A stretch of 64,000 nucleotides of DNA from UBA1161 sp002311745. Its GTDB lineage: Bacteria; Planctomycetota; Phycisphaerae; Tepidisphaerales; Tepidisphaeraceae. Where the stretch lies: the NCBI GenBank assembly GCA_050018415.1, contig JBEKAB010000016.1, positions 1 through 64,000 of the forward strand, read 5' to 3'. The first letter of the stretch is position 1. The number at the start of each line of letters is the position of its first letter. The position numbers and the translations under genes are program-made. Below the pieces are notes generated by a model that saw nothing but the letters and a program-made list of their open reading frames with translations, did no database searches and had not been told where the DNA came from. Below, piece after piece: positions 25,220-33,504 of this stretch.

Positions 25220-26124
25220 GTTACGCCGGGCGCGTCGGGAGATTCGTTTTCGGCGACCACCACGCGGTCGCGGCCCCGGTGCTTGGCCTGGTACAGCGCC
25301 CGGTCGGCCTGTTCCATGAGCGAGCCCGGCGACGTCGCATCAGAGGCAACGCCGAAACTGCACGTCACACGCACCGGCTCGCCCTCATGCGTCAGATTCA
25401 TGTTCAAGACCGCGTCGCGGCAACGCAGCGCCAGCTTGTGCGCCCCCTCCAGCGTCGTGTTGGGGCACAGCAGCACGAATTCCTCACCGCCCATGCGGCA
25501 CAGCACGTCTTCCACGCGACCTATTTCCCCCAAGGTCGCGGCGATTCGCCGCAGCGTCTCATCCCCGTACGGGTGCCCGTACGTGTCATTGATCGTTTTG
25601 AAATGGTCCACGTCGATCATGATGCAGCTCAGCGGCCCGCCCATACGCCGCGCCAGCGACTGTTCCTGACGCAAGCGCTCGTTGAAATAGGTGTGGTTCC
25701 ACAGCCCGGTCAGCCCGTCAATTTGAGCCTTCTTGGCCAGCAGGTCCATCAGATACTTGGTTCGCAGCGATGCGCGCACGCGCGCCCGCAGCTCCGCGGG
25801 ATTGAACGGCTTGGTCACGTAATCCACCGCCCCCAGGTCCAGACCCAGAATCCGCTCATCCGGGGTGCAAGCGCCGGTCAGAAACACCACCGGGATGCCC
25901 ACCAGGGCCGAGTCAGCCTTCAGCCGGCGGCAAACCTCAAACCCGTTGGGATCCGGCATCTCCACGTCCAGCAGGATCAGATCGGGCATCAGTTGTGCGG
26001 CCGTGCGCAGGCCCTCTTCCCCGTTGTAGGCCGAATGCAACGTGATCGGCTCGTGGGCTAGGCGCGCACGCACCAGCGTGTGGATCGCGGGAGAATCGTC
26101 GATGAGCAGAACCTTTTGCGTCAT
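25210..26124 (-). CDS. Response regulator diguanylate cyclase (REC-GGDEF)
   Basis: 304 aa. The REC domain occupies ~1-125 (LLIDDSPAIH, LILLDVEMPDPNGFEV, VVFLTGA, DYVTKPFNP). The GGDEF domain follows (DGLTGLWNHTYFNERL, IMIDVDHFKTIND, RMGGEEFVLL). The active GGEEF motif is intact, and an RVED inhibitory I-site lies five residues before it, so it should make c-di-GMP and be feedback-inhibited. PleD-like output control by phosphorylation is expected. It lies 6 bp downstream of a hybrid kinase gene, its likely partner. Confidence 0.95.
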   Translation of the reverse strand: MTQKVLLIDDSPAIHTLVRARLAHEPITLHSAYNGEEGLRTAAQLMPDLILLDVEMPDPNGFEVCRRLKADSALVGIPVVFLTGACTPDERILGLDLGAVDYVTKPFNPAELRARVRASLRTKYLMDLLAKKAQIDGLTGLWNHTYFNERLRQEQSLARRMGGPLSCIMIDVDHFKTINDTYGHPYGDETLRRIAATLGEIGRVEDVLCRMGGEEFVLLCPNTTLEGAHKLALRCRDAVLNMNLTHEGEPVRVTCSFGVASDATSPGSLMEQADRALYQAKHRGRDRVVVAENESPDAPGVTTA

Positions 26125-26130
26125 GTCGGT

Positions 26131-28230
26131 TTATGCCAAACCGCTGGCAGCCTTCTGGTCGTGATAACCATCAATGCGGCGGATCGTGCCCAGCAGCGCC
26201 TCGATGTCCCTCTTGACCTGTTGCAGGTCTAGGTCGGACTTGATCGACTCTTCGGCCACCGCCGCCAGGTGCGTCAGCTCCGCAAATCCGTATCCGCCGC
26301 CGGACCCCTTGAGCTGATGCACCAACACCCGCAACCGGGCCACGTCGGCCTCATCCAGACATCTTTGCATCTCGGCCACCTGCGGCGACAACTGGCTGAC
26401 AAACTGCCCGATGACCGTCGTCATGGCCGGATCGGAGGCAAACTCGCTGACCAGTGGGCCGCCAGCTCGTTGCGGTCCTGGCGGCGAGGGCCGCGGCGCA
26501 GCCGGCGAAGGCCGCGGCGGCGCCGGCGCAGAGCTCGCCGGGTGCCCCGGCTTCTCGCCGGCGATGTGGGCCGCCAGCGTCTGCAACAACTGCATCCGCT
26601 CCACGGGCTTGGCCAGGTAATCATCGCATCCGGCGTGCAGGCATTTTTCGCGGTCATCGGACATCGCGTGCGCCGTCAGGGCAATGATCGGCCGGGCAAA
26701 ACCGCGCCGCCGAAGCTCGCTGGTGGCGCCGTAGCCGTCCAGTAGGGGCATCTGCATGTCCATCACCACCGCGTCGAAATCCCCGTCCAGGGCCAGCTCG
26801 ACGGCGTCGCGGCCGTTCTCGGCGACCTCCACCTCCGCCCCCGCCTGGGCCAGAATCGTCTGGATCAACCGCTGATTGTCCCGCCCGTCTTCGGCCAAGA
26901 GAATGCGTGCCGCCAGGCGCGGCACCTGCGTCTGCGGATTCGCCGTCGCCTGGCACGATTCCACCGCCGCCAGGTCGCAAACCTCGCGAGTCTCATCCCC
27001 GCTGCCGCTGTCGATGCGCAGCTTGAACGTGCTTCCCACGCCCGGAGCCGAGTTGACCGTGAGGTCCCCGCCGAGCATCCGCGCCAGCCGACGGCTGATG
27101 GTCAGGCCAAGCCCGGTGCCGCCGTGGCGGCGGGTCATCGAGCAGTCGCCCGGCGCAAAGGGGGAAAAAAGCGTTTTCATCTGCGGCGGCGCGATGCCGA
27201 TGCCCGTGTCTTGCACCTGGATCTCCAGGATGCCGCGCCCGTGCTGCCCAAGGGCGTGCCCCACCGTCAGGCGCACCCCGCCGCGCTGCGTGAACTTGAT
27301 CGCGTTGCCCACCAAGTTCACCAGGATCTGCCTGAGCCGCAGCCCATCCGTGCAGATGTGCCGCGGCGCCGGAGCCGCGCCGGACAGTGCCAACTGCAGC
27401 GTCAGGTTCTTGGCCGCCGCACGCGAACCCATCACCGACTTTACCTCGGCAAGCAGCGACGCCAGGTCGCAATCCGTTTTGCGTACCGTCATCCGCCCCG
27501 CGTCGAGCTTGGACAGGTCCAGGATGTCGCTGATCAGGTCCAGCAGATGCCGGCCGTTGCGGCGGATCACTTGCAGGCACTGCTGCCTCTGCGCCTCGTT
27601 TTGCTTGGGATCGAGCATGAGGTCGGCATAGCCGATGATGGCCGTCATCGGCGTGCGGATTTCGTGGCTCATGTTGGCCAGAAAAACGGATTTGGCCCGC
27701 GTGGACGATTCAGCCGCGTCGCGCGCCGTCGCCAGCGCCGACGCATCCCGCCTCGATTCCATCAGCCAAACCACCTGCCGGCTCAGCGCCGTCAGCCAGC
27801 GGAGCTGCGCGTAGGAGATCGTCCGCGGCATAAAATCCACCACGCACAGCGTCCCCACGGCCAGCGAGTCCGCCATCAGCAGCGGCGCCCCGGCGTAAAA
27901 CCGAATCCTCGGCCCGCCGGTCACCAAGGGATTGTCCGCGAAACGCGGGTCCTTGGACGCATCGCCCACCACCAGCGGCTCGCTATTCAGAATCGCATGC
28001 GCGCACAAGGCCGCGTCCCGCGGCGTCTGGCCCAAGGCCACGCCGTAGGACGATTTGATCCATTGCCGCTCGCGATCGATCAGCGCGATGTACGCCGCCG
28101 GCACGTCGCAGACCTCCGCGGCCATTTGCACCAACTCGTCGAACGCCGCGTCCGGCGCCGAGTCCAGAATCTGCAAACCCCGCAGCGCCGCCAGCCGCCG
28201 TCCCTCATTCTCTGCCAATCCCGCTCGCAA
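26131..28230 (-). CDS. Hybrid sensor histidine kinase (GAF-HisKA-HATPase-REC-HPt)
   Basis: 699 aa. Order: GAF-type sensor (~25-160; VPAAYIALIDRERQWIKSSYG), HisKA with FLANMSHEIRTPMTAI (His189), HATPase with DTGIGIAPPQ and RHGGTGLGLTISRRLA, a Pro-rich linker, a REC domain (ILLAEDGRDNQRLI, VVMDMQMPLLDGYG, LAKPVERMQ) and a C-terminal HPt domain (LVHQLKGSGGGYGF). No membrane helices, so it senses a cytoplasmic cue. The start is a TTG at 28230; the first residues are uncertain. It heads a two-gene unit with the diguanylate cyclase, which suggests a phosphorelay controlling c-di-GMP. Confidence 0.94.
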   Translation of the reverse strand: MRAGLAENEGRRLAALRGLQILDSAPDAAFDELVQMAAEVCDVPAAYIALIDRERQWIKSSYGVALGQTPRDAALCAHAILNSEPLVVGDASKDPRFADNPLVTGGPRIRFYAGAPLLMADSLAVGTLCVVDFMPRTISYAQLRWLTALSRQVVWLMESRRDASALATARDAAESSTRAKSVFLANMSHEIRTPMTAIIGYADLMLDPKQNEAQRQQCLQVIRRNGRHLLDLISDILDLSKLDAGRMTVRKTDCDLASLLAEVKSVMGSRAAAKNLTLQLALSGAAPAPRHICTDGLRLRQILVNLVGNAIKFTQRGGVRLTVGHALGQHGRGILEIQVQDTGIGIAPPQMKTLFSPFAPGDCSMTRRHGGTGLGLTISRRLARMLGGDLTVNSAPGVGSTFKLRIDSGSGDETREVCDLAAVESCQATANPQTQVPRLAARILLAEDGRDNQRLIQTILAQAGAEVEVAENGRDAVELALDGDFDAVVMDMQMPLLDGYGATSELRRRGFARPIIALTAHAMSDDREKCLHAGCDDYLAKPVERMQLLQTLAAHIAGEKPGHPASSAPAPPRPSPAAPRPSPPGPQRAGGPLVSEFASDPAMTTVIGQFVSQLSPQVAEMQRCLDEADVARLRVLVHQLKGSGGGYGFAELTHLAAVAEESIKSDLDLQQVKRDIEALLGTIRRIDGYHDQKAASGLA

Positions 28231-28430
28231 GAACCCTCCGCCGCCAAAAACACCCCAAATTTCGCATCCAAAATGTGGTGCGTCAGTTCAAAATCGGCAA
28301 GTTGTATCTCCTGATTTACCAGCGAAATGTCACGCGCAGCCAGCACCCGGCTGGGGACCCATAAACGCCCCACGTGGCCCCGCACGTGCTGGCGGGGCTG
28401 CGCTCCATCGGCGATGTGGATTACAAAAAA

Positions 28431-29873
28431 CTAGAACATTTTCAGTTGATCGCGCTCGAAGCTGAATTTGCTTTGCGGCTCATCGACGGGAATCTTGTAC
28501 TGCCCGCTCCAGCAGGCCGTGCAGTAGTGCTCCCTCGGCAGCTTCATGCACGACAGCAGGCCATCCAGCGACAAATACGCCAGGCTGTCCACCTCCAGGA
28601 ATTGCCGGATTTGATCGACCGTCCGCTCGTTGGCGATCAGTTCCTTCTTGGTGGGAAAGTCGATGCCGTAGAAACACGGGTGGCGGATGGGCGGGCAGGA
28701 GACGCGCAGATGAATTTCCCGTGCCCCGGCGGCGCGGATGGCCCGCATCTTCGAACGCGTCGTCGTGCCCCGAACCACCGAGTCCTCCACGATCACGATG
28801 CGCTTGCCGGCGACCACGTCCGGAATGATGTTCAGCTTCAGCGCCACCGCGCGGTCCCGCGCCACCTGAGAGGGCAAAATAAACGTGCGACCCACAAATC
28901 GGTTCGGGACGATCCCTTCCTCGAAGGGAATCTTCGATTGCAGGGCAAAGCCCAGAGCGGCGGAGCGACCGCTGTCGGGCATCGGCATCACGTAATCGGC
29001 CGCCACCGGCGACTCGATCGCCAACTGCCGACCCAGTGCTTGCCGCACCGCGTGAACCGTCTGCCCGAACAGCTTGCTGGCCGGATTGGCAAAATAAACG
29101 TGCTCGAAGGCGCAGTGCGCCAATTGCGGCGCCGGGGATTCAAAGCGCCGGCTGTGCACGCCGTCTGGATCGATCCGCACGATCTCCCCCGGCTCGATCT
29201 CGCGCTCCAGCGTCGCTCCGATCGAGTCGAAGGCGCACGTCTCGCTCGCCACGCACCACAGGCCGTCGGCGGTGCGGCCCAGCACCAGCGGACGCACGCC
29301 CCAGGGATCGCGGCAAGCCTCGATCCGGTCCGGAAACAAAAACAGCAGACAGTACGCCCCTTGCAGGTGCTTGAGCACGTGCGGCAACGGATCCTGCTTT
29401 TGCGTGTGCGTCGGCTTGGCCAGCAGGTGCACGATGATTTCCGTGTCCGTCGTGCTCTGAAAGATGTGCCCGTGCTCTTCGTATTCCCGGCGCAACAGCG
29501 CCGCGTTGATCAAATTTCCGTTGTGCGCCACCGCCACGGGGCCCATCAAATATTGCCGCATCAGCGGCTGGGCGTTGCACAGCCGGCTCGAGCCGGTCGT
29601 CGAATACCGCACGTGCCCGATGGCCGCGTGGCCCTTCAGGTCCTCCCGCAGCATCCGATCGTTAAAGACCTGGCTGACCAGCCCCATCCCCGCGTGCCCC
29701 TGCAACGTCACCCCGTCGCTGACCACGATCCCCGCCGATTCCTGCCCGCGATGCTGCTGCGCAAACAAGGCCTGATAGGTGATCTGCGACGCCTGGGGCG
29801 TGCCCCAGATGCCGAACAGGCCGCACTTCTCCTTCTTCTCGTAATGGTCCAACTGCACCAGTGAGATCGACAA
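28431..29873 (-). CDS. purF: Amidophosphoribosyltransferase
   Basis: 480 aa. An N-terminal Ntn glutaminase domain, preceded by a short propeptide ending KKEK, begins with the nucleophile Cys in CGLFGIWG, then FAQQHRGQESAGI and VAHNGNLINA. The phosphoribosyltransferase domain has the PRPP loop VIVEDSVVRGTTTRS. Cysteines near the C-terminus (CTACWSG) agree with the Fe-S-containing Bacillus-type enzymes. It catalyses the first step of purine synthesis. A TTG at 29873 follows GGAGAGG; there is no ATG at the N-terminus. It is transcribed divergently from rsgA. Confidence 0.96.
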   Translation of the reverse strand: MSISLVQLDHYEKKEKCGLFGIWGTPQASQITYQALFAQQHRGQESAGIVVSDGVTLQGHAGMGLVSQVFNDRMLREDLKGHAAIGHVRYSTTGSSRLCNAQPLMRQYLMGPVAVAHNGNLINAALLRREYEEHGHIFQSTTDTEIIVHLLAKPTHTQKQDPLPHVLKHLQGAYCLLFLFPDRIEACRDPWGVRPLVLGRTADGLWCVASETCAFDSIGATLEREIEPGEIVRIDPDGVHSRRFESPAPQLAHCAFEHVYFANPASKLFGQTVHAVRQALGRQLAIESPVAADYVMPMPDSGRSAALGFALQSKIPFEEGIVPNRFVGRTFILPSQVARDRAVALKLNIIPDVVAGKRIVIVEDSVVRGTTTRSKMRAIRAAGAREIHLRVSCPPIRHPCFYGIDFPTKKELIANERTVDQIRQFLEVDSLAYLSLDGLLSCMKLPREHYCTACWSGQYKIPVDEPQSKFSFERDQLKMF

Positions 29874-30012
29874 GGACCTCTCCGCTTCTTGCTAGCTAAA
29901 CGAGGCGCTGCACAGCCGGGAATGCTGCGGCCGCCGCCGCATCAAATAATAACTCTAATTCACTACCCCTTAACAATCAAATGCCCCTAAAATCTCCTGC
30001 CACCAGCACACG

Positions 30013-31059
30013 ATGAGCCGGCGACGACGCAAATCATCCCGCGAGAAGAACCTGACCTCCAGTTATTTCTCCGGCGATATCGATGAGGACCGCGTCGAAC
30101 CCCGGCAACGCTTCACCGAAAAATCCAAGCACGCCCAGCAAGACAAAATGGAGCGCACCGCCGTCTCGCGGGCGATCGAGACCGAGGCCAGCGGCGGAGC
30201 GGAAGACCTGCCGCTCGGCCAAGTGATCCAGGTCCATTCGCTCTACTGCCAGGTCGAGCACCAATCGGGCGTGCGATTGTGCGTCGTGCGCAAAACCCTA
30301 TCCAAGCTGAGCGATACCTCCATCGTCGTCGGCGACGTGGTGCGCTTCCGCGACATCGGCTCCTCCGAAGAACCCGGCCGGCCCGAAGCCGTCATCGAGC
30401 AGGTCCTGCCCCGAAAAACCGTGCTCACCCGCGCCGGCAGCTTCCATTCCCACCGGCAGCAGCCCATCGTCGCCAACGCCCAGCAGATGCTGATCGTCAC
30501 CAGCGTCGCTCAGCCCAAGATCAAGTGGGGCCTGATCGACCGGATGCTGGTGGCCGCGCAGAGCGGCGGGCTCACGCCGATCATCTGCCTGAACAAAATC
30601 GACCTGGCCGACAGCAGCGCCCAAGCCGCCAAACAACTGGCCCTCGCCCGCCAAGCCCTGGCCCATTACGCCGCCATGGGCATCACCACCCTGCAAGCCA
30701 GCGCCACCCGAAAAATCGGCATCGACGCCCTCGCCGCCGCCCTGACAGGACTGACCACCGTGCTTGCCGGTCACAGTGGCGTGGGAAAGAGCACGCTCAT
30801 CGACGCCATCCAGGGCGACTTGAACATCCGCATGGGCCAGGTCAGCACCGTGACGGAAAAAGGCCGGCACACGACCTCCTCCGCCCAGCGCTACCGTCTG
30901 GACATCGGCGCCTACGTGATCGACACCCCCGGCATCAAACAGTTCGGCCTATGGGGCGTCACGGCTGAACGTTTGGCGGATTATTTCCCCGACATCCAAA
31001 ACGGCACCGCCCCGCCCTGGCGAATCGAAAGCCACGACCGAATCGCCCAATCCCTCTAG
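30013..31059 (+). CDS. rsgA: Ribosome small subunit-dependent GTPase RsgA lacking the zinc knuckle
   Basis: 348 aa. A charged N-terminal tail is followed by the OB-fold (VVGDVVRFRDI) and the circularly permuted GTPase domain: LNKIDL (G4), SATRKIGIDAL (G5), LAGHSGVGKSTLIDAI (G1) and DTPGIKQFGL (G3). RsgA checks 30S assembly. In the family the domain after FP(D/E) carries a C-x..C-x-H-x..C zinc motif; here YFPDIQNGTAPPWRIESHDRIAQSL follows directly, with no cysteines, yet the final helix resembles the usual RYESY..I end. This looks like an internal deletion of about 40 residues. The stop overlaps the convergent gene by 4 bp. Confidence 0.9.
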   Translation: MSRRRRKSSREKNLTSSYFSGDIDEDRVEPRQRFTEKSKHAQQDKMERTAVSRAIETEASGGAEDLPLGQVIQVHSLYCQVEHQSGVRLCVVRKTLSKLSDTSIVVGDVVRFRDIGSSEEPGRPEAVIEQVLPRKTVLTRAGSFHSHRQQPIVANAQQMLIVTSVAQPKIKWGLIDRMLVAAQSGGLTPIICLNKIDLADSSAQAAKQLALARQALAHYAAMGITTLQASATRKIGIDALAAALTGLTTVLAGHSGVGKSTLIDAIQGDLNIRMGQVSTVTEKGRHTTSSAQRYRLDIGAYVIDTPGIKQFGLWGVTAERLADYFPDIQNGTAPPWRIESHDRIAQSL

Positions 31060-32156
31060 CGTCTGGCCAGCACGTTGACCAGGCAATGCAGAGTCCCGAA
31101 GTATCGAAACGCGCCGGTCACGTCGATGGGCACGACGCGATAGCCCAGGCTTTGCCACACCTGCCGGGCCGCCGCGTTCAAGCGGTCCTGGCCCTGATAT
31201 TGCGGAAGGTAGATCGTGCGCCGGCCGGCGCGCTGGTCGATCAAACCGTTGAGATACGTCACATACGTTTTGCCATCGCCCGCCGCCACGCACGGGATGC
31301 GCACCACCGTTTTGCCCGCCCGCGCTGCCGCTTGGGCCACGGCGTCGAATCGCCTCTGCGTCGCCGCGGAAAAATCCGCCCCGCCCGGAAGGTCGATCGG
31401 CGACAAAAGCGGCTTGGCCAGACTCGGATCGCCCACGACCATCCTTCCTTCCCCCGCCGCCATCATGAACATCCCCACGTGATGGTCCGGAGCGTCTGGC
31501 AGGAGCACCACGTCGCGATGCACCAGCGCCGCCAGAAGGCCACGGAGCTGGTCCGCGTCCAGCACGGTTCTCTGCACGTTTCGCCGAATGGCCGCGGGGC
31601 TGACGAAAAGCGTCTGCGCATCGGCCAGCAGATCACCGCCGTCGAAATACAAACCGCAGCGCCGCCGCTGCACGGATGCGGGCAGGGCCGCCGCCAAATC
31701 CGCCGCGATGCGCTGATCCCCGGCGCGCTGCGGCCAGATGTCCGCGGCATTCTCTTCCTGCGGCGTCAGCAGAATCGCGCCGCCGCCGTCCGACGGCGCC
31801 AGCGCCACCCAACGGTCGCGCGACCACGCCGTCATCTCATGCCCGGCGACCATCGGCGCCACGCGAGATGCCAGCGGACCCAGATCGGTTCGCAGTTCCT
31901 CCAGTGCGCCCTGGTCCGCGACGACGGCGTACACTCGCACGTCCGCCGGCATAACCGCAAGCAATTGCCTGTAGATCGCCGCGGCGAAATGCGCGCCACG
32001 TGTGTATTGAACCACGATCGAGCGGATTTGCCCATCGCATTCGGAGAGGATCGAACCGCCGTCGCGCGCGGCGATCCCGCGTCCGCCCGAGCGGGCCAGC
32101 ACCACGGCCGCCGCCAGCAGACCCACGCCAATGCCTATCCATTTGCTGCGCCGCAT
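31056..32156 (-). CDS. Membrane-anchored guanidino-group deiminase-like protein
   Basis: 366 aa. An N-terminal signal anchor (WIGIGVGLLAAAVVLA) puts the domain outside the cytoplasmic membrane. Motifs fit the pentein superfamily (agmatine deiminase and bacterial peptidylarginine deiminase): MTAWSRDRWVAL, LYFDGGDLLAD, DAPDHHVGMFM and, near the C-terminus, FGTLHCLVNVLA with the expected nucleophile Cys. It would deiminate arginine-type groups, perhaps on exported peptides; the substrate is inference. It lies 3 bp after an exported protein of unknown function and is likely co-transcribed with it. Confidence 0.7.
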   Translation of the reverse strand: MRRSKWIGIGVGLLAAAVVLARSGGRGIAARDGGSILSECDGQIRSIVVQYTRGAHFAAAIYRQLLAVMPADVRVYAVVADQGALEELRTDLGPLASRVAPMVAGHEMTAWSRDRWVALAPSDGGGAILLTPQEENAADIWPQRAGDQRIAADLAAALPASVQRRRCGLYFDGGDLLADAQTLFVSPAAIRRNVQRTVLDADQLRGLLAALVHRDVVLLPDAPDHHVGMFMMAAGEGRMVVGDPSLAKPLLSPIDLPGGADFSAATQRRFDAVAQAAARAGKTVVRIPCVAAGDGKTYVTYLNGLIDQRAGRRTIYLPQYQGQDRLNAAARQVWQSLGYRVVPIDVTGAFRYFGTLHCLVNVLARR

Positions 32157-32159
32157 GGG

Positions 32160-32720
32160 TCAGTTTGCGTCGGGTTGCGAGGGTTGAATCGCGGCAGCAG
32201 CGGGTTCTGCCGGCGTCATCGGTGGCTGGACCGTCCCTCGCCAAGCCACGATCGATTGGCCGCCGGCGGCGAGCTCGATCATGATGTCGCCTTCGCCCGG
32301 GGCCGGGGCGGTTGTAAAGCTCAACGCGTCGGCGTCCTTGCCCGCGACGGCCACCGTACCGTCGGTGTGCCAGATGTCGCTCGGCGTAGGAATCGTGCGC
32401 GCTGCCGGATTCGCCACCCGCCTGGCTAGCAGGCGCAGTGTGAACTGTGCCGTGGCCGTCTGGCTCGTGGGATTCACAACATGGACGCGCAAAGACAGCG
32501 GCTGCGCGGACACCAGCACCGAACCGTCCGGCCTGGTCGCGGCGCCGCCGACGTCCACCGACAGATCAAGCCCGTTGACCTGCAAGTTGGCCTTGCCGAT
32601 GGCCACGGGCATTGGGCCCGGCCCGTCGGCGCCCGATCTGGAAGGCAATCCGCCGGCCAACGCCAGAGTAAAAGTCCCGATCGCCCACACCACCGCTTGC
32701 GCAAAGCTTCGCTTCGTCAT
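32160..32720 (-). CDS. Exported protein of unknown function
   Basis: 186 aa with a signal peptide (VVWAIGTFTLALAGGLPSRSGA). The mature part is beta-rich (LQVNGLDLSVDVGG, LSLRVHVVNPTSQTATAQFTLRLL, GDIMIELAAGGQSIVAWRG), like an immunoglobulin- or CARDB-type domain, with a Pro/Ala-rich tail. The stop is 3 bp before the deiminase-like gene, suggesting a functional pair at the cell surface. I do not recognise a named family. Confidence 0.6.
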   Translation of the reverse strand: MTKRSFAQAVVWAIGTFTLALAGGLPSRSGADGPGPMPVAIGKANLQVNGLDLSVDVGGAATRPDGSVLVSAQPLSLRVHVVNPTSQTATAQFTLRLLARRVANPAARTIPTPSDIWHTDGTVAVAGKDADALSFTTAPAPGEGDIMIELAAGGQSIVAWRGTVQPPMTPAEPAAAAIQPSQPDAN

Positions 32721-32796
32721 ATAGCGCTCCTGTCGAGCGCTTAGACGCGCTAAGCCGGCAAAAGTTCCAGGCGATGCGGCACCCGGCGAACTGGGG

Positions 32797-33195
32797 TTAT
32801 TTCAACTGGTACGTTCCGCGGGCGCCGGCCTTGGCGAAGCGCTTGTCCTTGATCAGGGCCTGGTTGACGATCCCGCGGAAATTGGCGCTGGTGCTGCGGT
32901 AGCCGGTGGACAATACGCCCTTGACGATGTCCGCGACGCGGACCGCGCCGCTGGCCTTTTTCAACACCGCCACGATGGTCTCGTTGAGGCTCCTGGCATT
33001 GCGCACCCGCCGTCGGCGGCGGCCAGGCCGGCCGATTCCGTCGCCCCCCAGCACCAGAATCTTTCCTTCCACTTTCTTCAGCCGCCTGCTCAGCGCCATG
33101 CGTTGTTTTTCCAACGTGCCGAGCTTGGCCCGCCGCTGGTGCAGCACCTTTTCCAATTGCGAGATACTTAACTCAATGGAAGCACGTCGAGGCAT
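32797..33195 (-). CDS. Coiled-coil plus HARE-HTH-like regulatory protein
   Basis: 132 aa. The first ~50 residues form a heptad-rich coiled coil (LSISQLEKVLHQRRAKLGTLEKQRMALSRRLKKVEG). A basic linker GRPGRRRRRVRNARS leads to a winged-helix-like domain (LNETIVAVLKKASGAVRVADIVKGVLSTGYRS...YQLK), resembling the HARE-HTH fold that reads modified DNA or contacts RNA polymerase. This combination recurs in planctomycetes (recollection, not checked). ATG 33195 follows AGGAAG. It probably binds nucleic acid. Confidence 0.65.
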   Translation of the reverse strand: MPRRASIELSISQLEKVLHQRRAKLGTLEKQRMALSRRLKKVEGKILVLGGDGIGRPGRRRRRVRNARSLNETIVAVLKKASGAVRVADIVKGVLSTGYRSTSANFRGIVNQALIKDKRFAKAGARGTYQLK

Positions 33196-33504
33196 TGCGA
33201 TCTTCCTTTCCCTAAACGAGTGTGGTGTAACCGTTCACACGAGGCTCAAAACTAATATACCTGCATAAACGACTAGTAACATTAGTTTAGTCGAGATGTG
33301 CCATTATGTCCAAATCTATTGTTGGCAGGTAACAACGCTTCGGGGCCTTGCGCGATGGCGGAGTCGGCAGCACCCGCCGCGGGCGAGCAGCGCCCATCCC
33401 GGTACCCCTTTGAACGGCCAGAATTCGCCTCCTGGCGGGACTGGGTTGTATCTGGCCGCGTCAGCCACTAGACTACCTGGCTTTACTTTACCGGACAGGG
33501 TCGT
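33196..33504 (+). other. Gene-free 309-bp leader upstream of aroF
   Basis: No gene. It holds an inverted pair AAACTAAT/ATTAGTTT (about 33250-33297), which may be an operator for the divergent regulator. A GC-rich block (33360-33415) follows, and a foldable stretch from GGCCAG (about 33417) to CTGGCC with an inner CGCC-TCCT-GGCG hairpin. A stem AGCCA/TGGCT lies at about 33466-33485, immediately before the aroF ribosome site. This could be an attenuator or leader RNA for aromatic biosynthesis; I cannot match it to a known riboswitch. Confidence 0.4.

Noticed and set aside
33420..33490. tRNA-like stretch (minus strand, TAGTCTAGTGG)
   Set aside because: The acceptor, anticodon and T-arm do not pair into a cloverleaf and no GGTTCGAATCC T-loop is present.
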